DNA of 64,000 nucleotides from Hemibagrus wyckioides (GCF_019097595.1 NC_080731.1:16758071-16822070); one strand, 5' to 3'. Shown: positions 24,541 to 36,320, numbered from the stretch's first letter. Translations and numbers: made by a program. Notes: a model not told the origin generated them from the sequence alone.

Positions 24541-25640
24541 TGATTATCTGATTAACTGACTGTTTCATTGTCTGACTGACTGTCTGATTATCTGATTAAC
24601 TGACTGTTTCATTGTCCTACTGACTCTCTGATTATCTGATTAACTGACTGTTTCATTGTCTGATTGACTGTCTGATTATCTGATTAACTGACTGTTTCAT
24701 TGTCTGACTGACTGTCTGATTATCTGATTAACTGACTGTTTCATTGTCTGACTGACTCTCTGATTATCTGATTGACTGACTGTTTCATTGTCTGATTGAC
24801 TGTCTGATTATCTGATTAACTGACTGTTTCATTGTCTGATTGACTCTCTGATTATCTGATTAACTGACTGTTTCATTGTCTGACTGACTGTCTGATTATC
24901 TGATTAACTGACTGTTTCATTGTCTGACTGACTGTCTGATTATCTGATTAACTGACTGTTTCATTGTCTGACTGACTGTCTGATTATCTGATTAACTGAC
25001 TGTTTCATTGTCCTACTGACTCTCTGATTATCTGATTAACTGACTGTTTCATTGTCTGACTGACTGTCTGATTATCTGATTAACTGACTGTTTCATTGTC
25101 CTACTGACTCTCTGATTATCTGATTAACTGACTGTTTCATTGTCTGATTGACTGTCTGATTATCTGATTAACTGACTGTTTCATTGTCTGACTGACTGTC
25201 TGATTATCTGATTAACTGACTGTTTCATTGTCTGACTGACTCTCTGATTATCTGATTAACTGACTGTTTCATTGTCCTACTGACTCTCTGATTATCTGAT
25301 TAACTGACTGTTTCATTGTCTGACTGACTGTCTGATTATCTGATTAACTGACTGTTTCATTGTCTGATTGACTGTCTGATTATCTGATTAACTGACTGTT
25401 TCATTGTCTGATTGACTGTCTGATTATCTGATTGACTGACTGTTTCATTGTCTGACTGACTGTCTGATTATCTGATTAACTGACTGTTTCATTGTCTGAT
25501 TGACTGTCTGATTATCTGATTAACTGACTGTTTCATTGTCTGATTGACTGTCTGATTATCTGATTAACTGACTGTTTCATTGTCTGATTGACTGTCTGAT
25601 TATCTGATTAACTGACTGTTTCATTGTCTGATTGACTGTC
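24541..25640. repeat. 44-bp higher-order minisatellite, 25 consecutive units without indels
   Basis: Units begin TGATTATCTGATTAACTGAC every 44 bp exactly from 24541 through 25597, giving 25 x 44 = 1100 bp. Each unit is eleven tetramers of TGAC/TGAT/TGTC type. Variation is almost confined to the last 14 bases (TCTGACTGACTGTC, TCTGATTGACTGTC, TCCTACTGACTCTC and two recombinants) and to ATTAAC versus ATTGAC at 24761 and 25421. Since 44 is not a multiple of three it is not coding. Confidence 0.97.
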
Positions 25641-25845
25641 TGATTATCTGATTGACTGGCTACCTGGCTAACTGACTGACTGACTGTCTGATTAACTGAC
25701 TGTTTCATTATCTGATTGACTGTCTGATTATCTGATTGACTGGCTATGTGGCTAACTGACTGACTGACTGTCTGACTGTCTAACTGACTGCCTGATTGCC
25801 TGCCGGTCCTACTGAATGTCTGACTGTCTAACTCACAGGATCTCA
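25641..25845. repeat. Degenerate right flank of the 44-bp array
   Basis: The sequence continues as TGAC/TGAT/TGTC tetramers with a larger repeat, GATTGACTGGCTA at about 25650 and again at about 25735. It then fades out near 25845. A small echo (CTGACTGTCTGATTGTC) occurs at about 25979-25997. The Ser/Gln-rich minus-strand frame at 25577-25846 is an artefact. Confidence 0.88.
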
Positions 25846-27464
25846 ACTTTGGCCTTGGACTATCCCCCTGTGCTGCACGTTTTAGGGTTTCCCCTTTTCC
25901 CTTTTTAACAATCAGCTAATTCCATCTATTCCTGACTTGAAGTATGTGTTTGAAGAAGGAAAACACTGTTTTAACACTGACTGACTGTCTGATTGTCTAA
26001 CTAATAGCTTGTTTGACTTAAATGTCTGATTGTTTAACTGACTGTTACATGCAAGTGGTCTGATAGAGACATCAGACGTAGAAGAATGGTTTATAGAAGA
26101 ATGGTCTTTTTTTAACTTTAATAAAAACAAATACTTAACCATATTCCAATTGATTCTAACTCTTCTGTTACAATTTGCACTGATTGGATTGTATTCAGGA
26201 GAAGTCTACTAATGAACCTTGGAATCTTGGAATATACCGTCGGTGTTAGGAAGAAACAATATGTCCGATTGTGCTGTTTTACTGTGGTTGCTATGGTGAT
26301 ATCGTGGTCTATACTGTACTATTAAGTTTAATTTCTTCATCCATTTCGAATATAAATAATCAACTAAAGTTTTAAACAGTTCACCAGCACATCATCATGT
26401 TGGTTTAAATTGTGACAATCTGTTCTCCATTACGGTTCTCTCACAGGTCTAATGCTACCTACTAAATCCTCGCTGCAAATACTTAACACGATCCATTGTG
26501 ATTAACGAAGCCAAGATCACACACTGTTATTCTTTTCAGGCTAATAGAACATGTTGGACGAAGAAGCAGGAATAAATGAGCCTTGACCCTTGACCCTGTG
26601 CCACTCAATTAGACATAATACCACCTTCTGGAATGTTCTCATCAAACAGCGACCCTAACATGTTAGAAGTCATGCAGTAGCATGCTGTGTGATCATATAT
26701 CTCATTTTAATTTCTTATTGCTTTCTACTGGCGAACACACACACATACACACACCACCTGGAACCACAGAGCAATGAAGTACTAATGACATATTATTATG
26801 CTTGTACAGGGTACCAGGTGAAAACACACACACACACACACACACACTACATCTCTACCTTCAGGGATGAGCATGAGTACGCATGCTCATGCAGACACAC
26901 TCACATCTTCCGATTAATGTGTAGTCACATTCCTAGACAAAACACACACACACACACACACACATACACACAGTTGCAATCATTTATGATTCAGATGTTC
27001 AATACCAGTGCATGTATACAGTAAATTCTTATATGTGTTGACGCCCCTACACTTACACTGACGATGACGCACGTTTGCAGTCAATATCAGAACTGACTCT
27101 GAAACACATCTAAGATAAACTACTGATAGGAAACACCGTTTTTTTTCCCTTCCTACAAAAAGCCCTTTATTTATTCCGCCTCACACACGCACCGAAGAAT
27201 ATGAGCCGCGAGAAATTGATTTCTTTTCAAAAGCGCTTCGCTCTGAGCTTCCGTGAATGACAGGTGGGAATTGCTTTTTGAATTCACATTTTGTCATTTG
27301 CAAGTCTGACTGGCATCATCTCTGAGGGAGCTGAGTTAGTATTTCCTCAGGATATAGGGTTCAACAGTGGGGGCTGATCCTCAGGGGATTTTTGGGCAAA
27401 GCCCCATCATATATAATATATAACAGCTGGTCGATAACATTTGTCTTCTCTGCACATTTTATTT
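25846..27464 (+). other. trpm3 intron; unique sequence with (CA)n tracts
   Basis: CA runs lie at about 26735-26756, 26823-26847 and 26940-26970. The block about 27175-27330 is repeat-free and could be a conserved non-coding element. No gene is recognised. Confidence 0.5.
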
Positions 27465-27840
27465 CTATCTATCTATACATTTTCTGAACATTTATCCTAC
27501 ACAGGGTGACAGGAAACCTGGAGCCAATGCCAAGTGACATCGGGGCACGAGATGTGGAAACACCCTGGACTTGTTAACCCAGGGGTGTCCAGTTTTATCT
27601 GCAAAGGGCCAGTGTGGGTGCAGGTTTTCATTCCAACTGAGCAGAAGCCACACCTGAGTCTACTGAAAGCCAAGATCAGTTGATTAGCCAGTTGGAATCA
27701 GGTGGAGCTTCTGCTTGGTTGGAATGAAAACCTGCACCCACACCGGCCCTTTCTGGATAATATTGGACACCCCTGGGTTAACCCATCACAGGGCACATTT
27801 ACACACACACACACACTTAAAATGGCAATCAATGGATCAT
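27465..27840 (+). repeat. Interspersed repeat copy, interrupted by a foldback element at 27580-27775
   Basis: Before the interruption the text reads CATTTTCTGAACATTTATCC, CAGGGTGACAGGAAACCTGG and AACACCCTGGAC. After it the text resumes ACCCATCACAGGGCACATTT with a (CA)n run, then AAAATGGCAATCAATGG. These phrases, in this order, belong to a widespread fish repeat. Related but more decayed copies appear at 36110-36320 and, inverted or partial, at 45590-45735. The insertion splits it cleanly. Confidence 0.65.
27580..27775. mobile_element. hAT-like palindromic foldback element (MITE-like)
   Basis: Ends are CAGGGGTGTCC on the left and its complement GGACACCCCTG on the right. Most of the element folds on itself (GGGTGCAGGTTTTCATTCCA pairs with its complement near 27719-27738). 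Flanks TGTTAACC (27572-27579) and GGTTAACC (27776-27783) match at seven of eight bases, as expected for the 8-bp target duplication of hAT transposons. The CAGGGGTGTCC end also fits hAT-type termini. There is no coding capacity. Confidence 0.88.
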
Positions 27841-27883
27841 CAGCTTTTATCTACCCACTTAAGGGGGCATAGTGGCCCATATA

Positions 27884-28101
27884 GGCAGTGGTAACTCAAG
27901 TGGTTATGGCTCTGGGTCGTTAACCAGAAGATCAGAGTTCAAGCCCCAGCACTGCCAAGCTGGCACAGTTGGGCCCTTGAGCAACGCCCTAAAACCCACC
28001 TGCTCCAGGGGTGCTGTATCATGTCCCCAGCCCCCAAGGATGGGATATGCGAAGAAAGAATTTCACTGTGCAGTAATGTATATGTGACAAATAAAAACAA
28101 C
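27884..28101 (+). mobile_element. tRNA-derived SINE
   Basis: The head contains an A-box-like GGTAACTCAAGTGG at about 27890 and a B-box-like GAGTTCAAGCCCC at about 27934-27946, both internal RNA polymerase III promoter elements. The body has GTTGGGCCCTTGAGCAACGC. The tail reads AGAATTTCACTGTGCAGTAA, then TATGTGACAAATAAAAAC, which resembles the tail of the LINE remnant at 63740-63826. That is the arrangement expected of a SINE mobilised by a partner LINE. Confidence 0.85.
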
Positions 28102-29457
28102 TTAACCTCTGGCACTGGGGATAAATGTTTATTAAAATTGTTGCATTAAAAAAATAATGTCCCTATTTAAATAAAATATGAATAATAATGCCAATTAAAA
28201 TTAATCTACATGAACAGGATATTCAGACAGTTTTCAATTACATACGAAAAAAGATCTAATGATCAGATTCTTTATTACGTATTATATCACATATCATCCT
28301 TAATAACATTTTAAATGATTGTTTCTCAGCAAATGAAATTAAAAAGTTCGTAGTGACGGGTTTCTGGAATCTTCTTCATGAAAACCTGATCCTAAATCAA
28401 CGCTCTCACTCAGAGGCAGTTTATGAGTTTTGCCTCAATCAGGACAAGCGGATATTTTTAATTAGGAGAGAGGCAGAAGAGAGTCCTCCATGGGCCCGGT
28501 GATAAGCTTCATGAATATTAAGCCACAATCAGAAAGATCATTTCAGCAGATGCTCTTCATTTAAATATAAAGAAAGTGCAAGTGGTGCTTGATGATTGTG
28601 AAAATGTTTTTATTTCTGTTCCAAGATCAGGGCCACTTTTATTATGATCATTTTTTTGATATCGATTTTTAATCCGTTTCCAAATTCACCTCTACTGGAT
28701 AATTTTCTGTATTAAATACAGCTGATTGAAGGAATAATATTATAACGGGTAAAAAAAAAAATCTCATTTGCTACAAAGCACTGAAGTCATATTATGCAAA
28801 GTTATTTGTATCAGGAAGGTGCGCTAATTAACAATGCGCTTCAAAAAAAATTGGAAATGTGTATTTTACAATGTTTATATATCACAACAGCAATCTTATC
28901 TCTTCACTTCACTCAGTTTTAATCTCAAACACGTCTTGGCTGATTCACTGCAATTAAAATGAGAAGAAAATCCTGTTGAAATGTTTTCCACCTGAATCAT
29001 TCCTTCAGGTCCTGTAGCTTGAAGATTCTCACCTGTTCCACATCTCTGCTGGGAAATATCCCATGCTGTAGGATGAGATTTGTTTTGTTTTTTTGCCAAA
29101 AAAGAAGGTGATTCTTGGCAAAACATTGTTTATTTATGGCTTTTCTTGGTCACAAACCATTACTTATTTCCTATCATGAAATTCTGTCATAAAAATGGAC
29201 ATTTTTTAAATTCATCCTCATTCTCACTGACAAATAGTTCACAACACTATAAATCATTACTTTATACCTTACAGTTCTATGTAATTTTGGGATTAACATT
29301 TTATCCAATTATAGTTATATTTAAAGCTGTGGAACATCCCAAAATTGTTAAATAAAACTTGACTTCCAAACCTAATTCCAATGCTTTCTGCTAGAATATA
29401 AAGTGTAGAAGCCTAGAGATATATAATATTTTAATTTAATTCCTATTATCACTTACA
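28102..29457 (+). other. trpm3 intron; AT-rich unique sequence
   Basis: No gene is recognised. The portion about 28470-28570 is repeat-free. Open frames at 28896-29355 have no resemblance to known families. Confidence 0.45.
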
Positions 29458-29459
29458 TA

Positions 29460-30591
29460 CACTATATTGCCAAAAGTATTTGCTCACCTGCCTTGACTCA
29501 CATATGAACTTAAGTGACATCCCATTCCTAATCCATAGGGTTCAATATGACGTCGGTCCACCCTTTGCAGCTATAACAGCTTCAACTCTTCTGGGAAGGC
29601 TGTCCACAAGGTTTAGGAGTGTGTTTATGGGAATTTTTGACCATTCTTCCAGAAGCGCATTTGTGAGGTCACACACTGATGTTGGACAAGAAGGCCTGGC
29701 TCACAGTCTCTGCTCTAATTCATCCCAAAGGTGTTCTATCGGGTTGAGGTCAGGACTCTGTGCAGGCCAGTCAAGTTCATCCACACCAGACTCTGTCATC
29801 CATGTCTTTATGGACCTTGCTTTGTGCACTGGTGCACAGTCATGTTGGAAGAGGAAGGGGCCAGCTCCAAACTGTTCCCACAAAGTTGGGAGCATGGAAT
29901 TGTCCAAAATGTCTTGGTATGCTGAAGCATTCAGAGTTCCTTTCACTGGAACTAAGGGGCCAAGCCCAGCTCCTGAAAAACAACCCCACACCATAATCCC
30001 TCCTCCACCAAACTTTACACTTGGCACAATGCAGTCAGACAAGTACCGTTCTCCTGGCAACCGCCAAACCCAGACTCGTCCATCAGATTGCCAGATGGAG
30101 AAGCATGATTCGTCACTCCAGAGAACGCGTCTCCACTGCTCTAGAGTCCAGTGGCGGCGTGCTTTACACCACTGCATCCGATGCTTTGCATTGCACTTGG
30201 TGATATATGACTTGGATGCAGCTGCTCGGCCATGGAAACCCATTCCATGAAGCTCTCTGCGCACTGTTCTTGAGCTAATCTGAAGGCCACATGAACTTTG
30301 GAGGTCTGTAGCGATTGACTCTGCAGAAAGTTGGCGACCTCTTCGCACTATGCGCCTCAGCATCCGCTGACCCCGCTCCGTCAGTTTACGTGGCCTACCA
30401 CTTCGTGGCTGAGTTGCTGTCGTTCCCAAACACTTCCACGTTCTTATAATACAGCTGACAGTTGACTGTGGAATATTTAGGAGCGAGGAAATTTCACGAC
30501 TGGATTTGTTGCACAGGTGGCATCCTATCACAGTTCCACACCTGATTCTGATTATTTGGATGGGTGAGCGAATACTTTTGGCAATATAGTG
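29460..30591 (-). mobile_element. Tc1-like DNA transposon, both ends present, internally deleted near the transposase start
   Basis: TA duplications (29458-29459 and 30592-30593) flank matching terminal repeats CACTATATTGCCAAAAGTAT. The transposase lies antisense to trpm3. Compared with its sister at 62503-63509, this copy lacks about 110-120 bp between the terminal repeat and the DNA-binding domain, including the start codon region. It does retain the helix-turn-helix region that the sister has lost. Confidence 0.94.
29542..30540 (-). pseudogene. Tc1 transposase pseudogene with intact catalytic triad codons but no start
   Basis: Reading on the minus strand, [20 protein letters not shown] begins the helix-turn-helix region, followed by a second recognition helix ([12 protein letters not shown]) and [12 protein letters not shown]. 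The DDE domain is complete: [30 protein letters not shown], and [11 protein letters not shown] with the catalytic Glu. A TGA then interrupts after DELEQRL at about 29701-29703, where the sister copy reads AGA, removing about 54 C-terminal residues. The N-terminal start segment (MGRSQELSEFQR in the sister) is deleted. This is the best-preserved transposase in the window, yet inactive. Confidence 0.93.
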
Positions 30592-30618
30592 TATCAGCTT
30601 CAAACAGTTCTTGCATCA

Positions 30619-30654
<36 letters not shown>

Positions 30655-32174
30655 CTCTATGTGTTGTATTTAATAATAAGAAAAAAAGACAGCTTGTATT
30701 GTAAATTTTCCAGAAAGCACAAACTCTGTCCTCAATTTTTTACAATGTGTTTGACACTGGAGACTCCTTCCATAAACGTCTCCTCACAGAAAAAATCACC
30801 ATTATTGACAATTAAACTTCTTTTAATCCCTTTGTACACTCTCATACAAGTCCTTGTGTTCTTTGCTATTACAGAAAATAATTAATATAAACTCATAAAA
30901 ATGCTTTATGATGTATAGGAATGTTGTTGATTTAGCCTTACTCATGTGGTTTTAGTGTAACAATGGATGTAGCACCCATTAGTCGATATAATTTTGACCC
31001 TTATGCTAAAATCTATATTATACAGATAGGAAGATCTCCTTAAAGAGCGGAGGCCGGGTGGGGCATCGGTGAAGCCGTAGGGCATCATCAGATATTCATA
31101 GTTCGCTGTTGATATGGAAAAAGGCTTCGACTCTTCGAAGTTATAAGCTTGGAATACTTAATGTCTCCACTGCAGCAGTGAGGGTAATTCCATGGTGGTT
31201 AGTTAGGAAGGAAAATCCAGATGTGAGACAGGTTAAAGACTGGAGGAACTCATGCCTCAGGACCTCTCTGATATATTCCTCTGTGTCTGTCTTCCTGTGA
31301 TAAAAAGAAGGCACGCTCCAGAGGTAGGAGAAGCCCCTGGCAGGAGGTTGATTACAGGCTCAAATTTACATGCTGTAATGCTACTTGTGGAATGTACCGA
31401 AGCGCACTAAACAATCCTTTCTTTCTTTTACAAGCCAAAAAATGTTGTTTCATGTACATAGTGAAAACATATGCCTCCCCTAAATCGACACTTTTTTCCA
31501 GTGTTCTTAAAAGTGATCACGAGTCTATCATCAGGATATTTATGTTCAAAAGTTCTCAAATAGATGTCTGCAAATCCCTATTAGAATATTCATAAAGACC
31601 ATAAAGAAGCTTTTCCACATCCAATGAAAGCTTTTCATTTCAAAAGGCCCACCTTTGGACATTTTCTTTTCACGACACGAACCACTCCCGATACACGGTA
31701 TGATCAGCTTTTGATCACAGTAACGCTAAAAGGCAGCTGACGTACGAATTACAGTGCAGCGTATTCGTTTGTTGGATCATGTCAAGAAACTGCATGAATG
31801 ATGGAGATTTCTACACTTGGTGATGATCACATGTGGATCGCCTAAGGACCTCTGTTAACGCCCAATAACTCATAATATTTCATTAGTAAATCTCATCTGG
31901 ACACTGCAGATTTGTACTTGTGGTCCTCACAGGATATCAGTATTTACGCTGGGAAAGTTCCTTGTATTCAGTCTTGGGTTTTGCAAGTTCTTCAGTACAT
32001 GTAATTCACAAGATTACCAGATTTCTCTTGAGTAGAAGTACCAGTAGAAGATGGGAATTTTTCGATTTTTCCTAGGCTTCAATTTTTAAACTAAAACAAA
32101 CAAGCACAGTTTGAAGGATAAGCTGACCGAGTGCTCATGTTACACTTACAGCTCTGAATCATAACCAAGTAAAA
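30592..32174 (+). other. trpm3 intron; unique sequence with a (CT)n tract
   Basis: A CT run lies at about 30621-30650. No gene is recognised in the remainder. Confidence 0.45.
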
Positions 32175-32254
32175 ATATTCTTCTGATATGATTTAGATTA
32201 AAATGCCTCCTTATATAAGGAGGCATTTTAATCTAAATCATATCAGAAGAATAT
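32175..32254. repeat. 80-bp perfect palindrome with no spacer
   Basis: The two 40-base arms are exact reverse complements, meeting at TTAT|ATAA between 32214 and 32215. The arm begins ATATTCTTCTGATATGATTT. Symmetry stops at 32174/32255. Adjacent text repeats ATATCAGAAGAAT once more. It could be a foldback insertion, a replication-generated inverted duplication or an assembly artefact. No open frame of significance uses it. Confidence 0.97.
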
Positions 32255-32329
32255 CAGAAGAATTTGCATTTTATGTGGCTAGGACAAACTTCTGTCCTAG
32301 CTCTGTGGTGGTGTTTTTTTGTGTGTGTT

Positions 32330-32456
32330 TAAACTCTATGTTGTATGTTTATGTAGCACCAGTTACTGGAGAAACGTTTTTTCATTTCACTATGTACCGC
32401 GTCAGCTATATGTTGTTGAATTGACGATAAAAGCTTCTTGAATCTTGAATCTTTAA
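32330..32456 (+). mobile_element. LINE 3'-tail fragment
   Basis: ATGTAGCACCAGTTACTGGA, then CACTATGTACCGCGTCAGCT, then GACGATAAAAGCTTCTTGAA with TTGAATC tail repeats. The order and wording parallel 4921-5052, so the two are copies of the same or closely related LINE family, both on the + strand. No coding sequence remains. Confidence 0.7.
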
Positions 32457-32484
32457 CAGATATTTGAAATTAATCAGTCAAGTC

Positions 32485-32785
32485 AGGAGGCTTGGTAGTT
32501 TAGTTGTTAACACATTTGCATCACACCAGAGAATCAGGGTTAAGGGATTGATTCCCTCCTCTTTCCCATTCATAGGGGGTTTCCTCTGGGTTCTCCCGTT
32601 TTCTTTTCCAGTCTAAAGCTATGTAGGTTGACTGGTAACTCAAAATTATCCGCTGTGTGTGTGTGATTGCACTCTATAATGGATCAGGGGGTTAGTGTTC
32701 CCCAAACATGTGCCTCGAGTCCCCTGGAATAGACTCCAATTTCCCTACAAGTAGGATACAGTAAATGGAAATTAATGGTCATATT
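32485..32785 (+). mobile_element. Decayed tRNA-derived SINE-like element
   Basis: The head GGAGGCTTGGTAGTTTAGTT, then TCAGGGTTAAGGGATTGATT resembles A and B boxes of a tRNA-derived promoter. The body has GGTTTCCTCTGGGTTCTCCC, GTTGACTGGTAACTC, a short TG run and GTGCCTCGAGTCCCCTGGAA, ending GTAGGATACAGTAAATGG. This body is a familiar fish SINE (mermaid/DANA-like by memory). It is quite diverged and I cannot place its subfamily with certainty. Confidence 0.65.
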
Positions 32786-33548
32786 TGTGTAGTTAATATC
32801 AATGGCATTCCATATTTTTTTCTGTATTTACAGTCCAAAACATGACTTAACTCATGACATATTGTGCTTAAACTGCCAGACAGTAGTGCTGGGCTTCCTG
32901 CTCCTCACTGGAGCCAAGAAAAAAGTCCAAGTTTCGAGACTCACCAGTGTTTCATCACTCCATCTCACACATGAAAGATTTCATCCTCATCTTGTTTCAC
33001 TTTTGCTTGTTTCTCTCGTCTCGGGCTTGCTCCTTGGAGACCTCGATCTACATCTGGATTCCTGTTAAGATGCTTTGTGACAGCGTCAGTAATAAAAATA
33101 ATAAAAACTATGGGCAGAATGAATAGAGATGAGATCGAGAATATTGCCGTAATGTGGCTGTATTTTTCTTCATGAACAAACGTGCTACTTTAGATAATTC
33201 AGGTGGCTTTTTAAATTGTTTTTAATTAGCATACAAATGACAAGTGAGGCAGAGAAACGAGCAGCTGCCTTTTTTGAACAACATCCATGCAATGATTCTT
33301 TGGCAGTGCTGGGATTTGAACTAGCAAAGAACATTATCCATTGAGCTTAAGAGGGAAAAAAAATATTTGATTTATGCAGATTAGGGGATACATTTGTAAA
33401 TCAGTTGGATTGTTCAGTTAAGTGAACAAAGGACTGCAGAATGTTTAGACTTCTCTGGTTTCAGGAGTGTGTGGTTGATTTAGGAGATCATCATCATCAT
33501 CATCATCAGAGGTAAGAAATATCAGAATAAGTGTATCAGTAATAAGTA

Positions 33549-33593
<45 letters not shown>

Positions 33594-36000
33594 GTGCAGG
33601 ATTTGTTTTAGATGATTGCCATCTAGTGTTGGGAAAGGAGCAGCACACGTTCATTGAAAAAATAAATAAATAATACTACATGGCACCACGAGGAAGAGAC
33701 ATAAATTTGGAGAAAGGTCAACAGAATGACAAAGAAAACACATGAAAGGTTTTAAAGGTTATTTTTCCAAAGAACAAGCACGAGTCAGCGCTTTGACTGC
33801 ATTTATAGATGCAGCCGAAAAGCAAAAATGCAACCTTTGTCAAAGAATTTAAGCAGTGAGATGATGAATAAAATAATCCTCCCCCTGCCCGAGTAAACAA
33901 GACAAGGTCACGGCATATTTCATCCGTTTATGAGCAGTAACACAGTCCAGACAGTCCACAGAGCACCGAGTTTGTTCTTCGTTATAGACTTATCGTCAAT
34001 CTACCTGGCACTAAAATCGACATTCAGCGTTAAATGTATCTATAATGGTTATAATGGTGTAGAGGGTAGTGTTGCTGCTTCATACTTCCAGGGTTCCCAG
34101 TTTGCTCCTGAGCTTTGGTTCCTGTCTGTGTTTTTCTTTCCTCCCAGTTAGCGGATTATCTATAGCTCTATCCAAACAGATTAAATGTATACAAGGTTCT
34201 GGGGTAATTTCCTATTCTATAGTTGCTCCTCTGACATTATTACCACCGGAATCTGCCATGTTGCTGTTCGTCCTCAGAGAAAATTACAGTCTGAATTACC
34301 TCCTGTTTTTTCTTCAAACTCTCGTCTGATCATTTTCATCTGATTTTCTCTGCAGCCTCATGTTGGGGGGAAAAAAAAGATGCCTGACTGCTGCCTCTTG
34401 CCATATTTAGTCTTGCAAAATCTCTATCACATATTAAACAAACGATAAATCGATGTATAATTTGTGATTATTGTTTAATATTAACATTTTGTCGAAATAT
34501 TGGCTTGAAGCTTTGCAGAAAATACTCGCTGCTAGAAAGACAATGCTCCTGTCGTCATTTTATTTAAATCTAATCCAATCTGAAAAGGGTTTAGTGTCTG
34601 TGTGTGTGTGTGTGTGTGTACTGTACTGTAAATCTAAATTTATACTATATGGTAGTTATAAAAGGTTCTGTCAGATTCTACTAGGAGACAGAAATCCCTC
34701 TAGTGTTGAGTTTCACATAAAACCAAAGCAGGACAAACCTCTTTTTTTAGGCTTCTTTTTTTGACAGCATGTTCTGTCATTTTAGCTGCTTTGAAAAGGC
34801 ACTTGCATCAGATTAAGTAAATTCTGCTTCTGACATTTACTATTATATCGACTCCATCCCTCAGCGATCCGAAAGGTCCTCTAACCAACATCACTTCACT
34901 GATAAAGTGCTAGAATTTTCAGGGCGATGGTTTCAAATGGAAATGTTGAGGTCAAACCAGTGAAAAAGGCATTGAACATTTTAATAATCATCTCATTTGG
35001 AGATAATGAATGTGTATTTGATTTATTTTTTACAGCATTTTATATGAACAAGTTCATATAAACAATCTGAGTTTAGGGGCGGAGCTAACATTCACATATC
35101 GTATAGGAGTCAAAATCTAATCTTACTGGTTCAAATTTGTGCAGATTTGGAAATTTCTTTCAAGTTTATAACCTTAAACCTCTGATATATTCTATTATAA
35201 TCCATTTTCGTGTCAATGACAGCACATTGGACCATTTAACCTGACACTAAAGTGTGTTTGGCTGCGTATCATTCAATTCTATGAGCATATTTATCATTAT
35301 TAATATTCATATCATGATTGTAACAGTCCTAGAGCCTCACTGTGTCCAGATTTGTTTCAGATTATGTATGACTGTAGCTAGCTTGTTGGCATGGCGATAA
35401 ATGCCGAGCTTTCCAGACCTTAGTGCAATCTGATCTCACATTCAGTGTTAAAATTTGCATAAAAAATGAATGAATTTGCTTTTCAAAGATATTTTCATAG
35501 TTACATGATGTCAAATTTGCAGGGAAAAAACTGTTATATGTTTCTACACACTGAGATCTAATCGAAAACGCAGCCTCCTCCCCAGTCACTGTTCCACCAC
35601 CTTCCAAATTTCACCTGATGTCTCGCCAATTCGAACCCGACGGCTCCGACTGAATCACTATAAGTTACAGAGACAGGATCTTCAGCGTGACTCACCGTCA
35701 AGCATTAAAGTGCTTTGTTTCCTTGTGGATCAGAATGCATCTTCACATTTTTTTCACTTCTGCAAATAGCAAAACTATATTACACTGCCATGGTGCTTCG
35801 TGTTCTATTGAGATCTTTATTAGCACCACCAAAAGTACCTGTCAATTCTTTGAAGCTTTTAAATTATTACTGAGAGTTTGTGCTGTGTTATTATTTTCTT
35901 CTTTGTTTATAGACTAACGTGATTACCTAACGGGGATGCCTGCTTACTTCCTGTCTGAACATGAAACTGATCAAAAATGTACCAGATCCAGACAAATCAT
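32786..36000 (+). other. trpm3 intron; unique sequence with simple repeats
   Basis: An ATC triplet run lies at about 33487-33509, (GT)n at 33551-33591, AAAT units at about 33659-33674 and (TG)n at about 34600-34618. A small hairpin (TATATGAAC / GTTCATATA) is at about 35041-35060. No gene is recognised. Confidence 0.5.
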
Positions 36001-36100
36001 GATCTCATGGTCCATCATCATTTGATTCATTTGAATCACTTGATTCATTTGATTCATTTAAATCATTTATTCGAATCATTTAATTCATTTTATTCATTCT
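36001..36100. repeat. Imperfect tandem repeat based on TTTGATTCA/TTTGAATCA
   Basis: Roughly ten variants of a 9-10 bp unit (TTGATTCAT, TTGAATCAC, TTAAATCAT, TCGAATCAT) follow one another. The unit is near-palindromic (GATTCA versus TGAATC). Confidence 0.8.
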
Positions 36101-36109
36101 TCCATCTTT

Positions 36110-36320
36110 CCTAGTCAGGTGGATCTGCAGCCTGTTCCAAGAACATTGTACACACACACACACACACACTTTGTTGGCTATTTAATGAGCTAATACACCC
36201 AACATGCACCCCGAGGCTCTGAAGTAACCCATGCAGCCAGCAGAACCTGAGAAACATCTGTCTCCAGTAACCTCAGCTCAGGATTGAACCTCAGGTCCCG
36301 CAGCTGCTCCATCATCTCAC
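36110..36320 (+). repeat. Decayed interspersed repeat related to 27465-27840
   Basis: Readable phrases are AGTCAGGTGGATCTGCAGCC, a (CA)n run at about 36151-36169, and CTCAGCTCAGGATTGAACCT. The order matches the consensus style of the repeat split at 27580, including its 3' half (AACCTCAGCTCAGGATTGAACC). The class is unknown. Confidence 0.5.

Noticed and set aside
24541..25640. Regular repeats resembling a CRISPR array
   Set aside because: The units are contiguous 44-bp tandem copies with no unique spacers, in vertebrate intron DNA.
25577..25846. Ser/Gln-rich minus-strand frame of 89 codons
   Set aside because: It lies entirely in the TGAC/TGAT repeat array and its flank, and the unit length breaks any extended frame.
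30021..30250. Plus-strand open frames across 29480-30250, up to 256 codons
   Set aside because: They are antisense shadows of the minus-strand Tc1 transposase; the matching shadow appears opposite the sister copy at 62719-63537.
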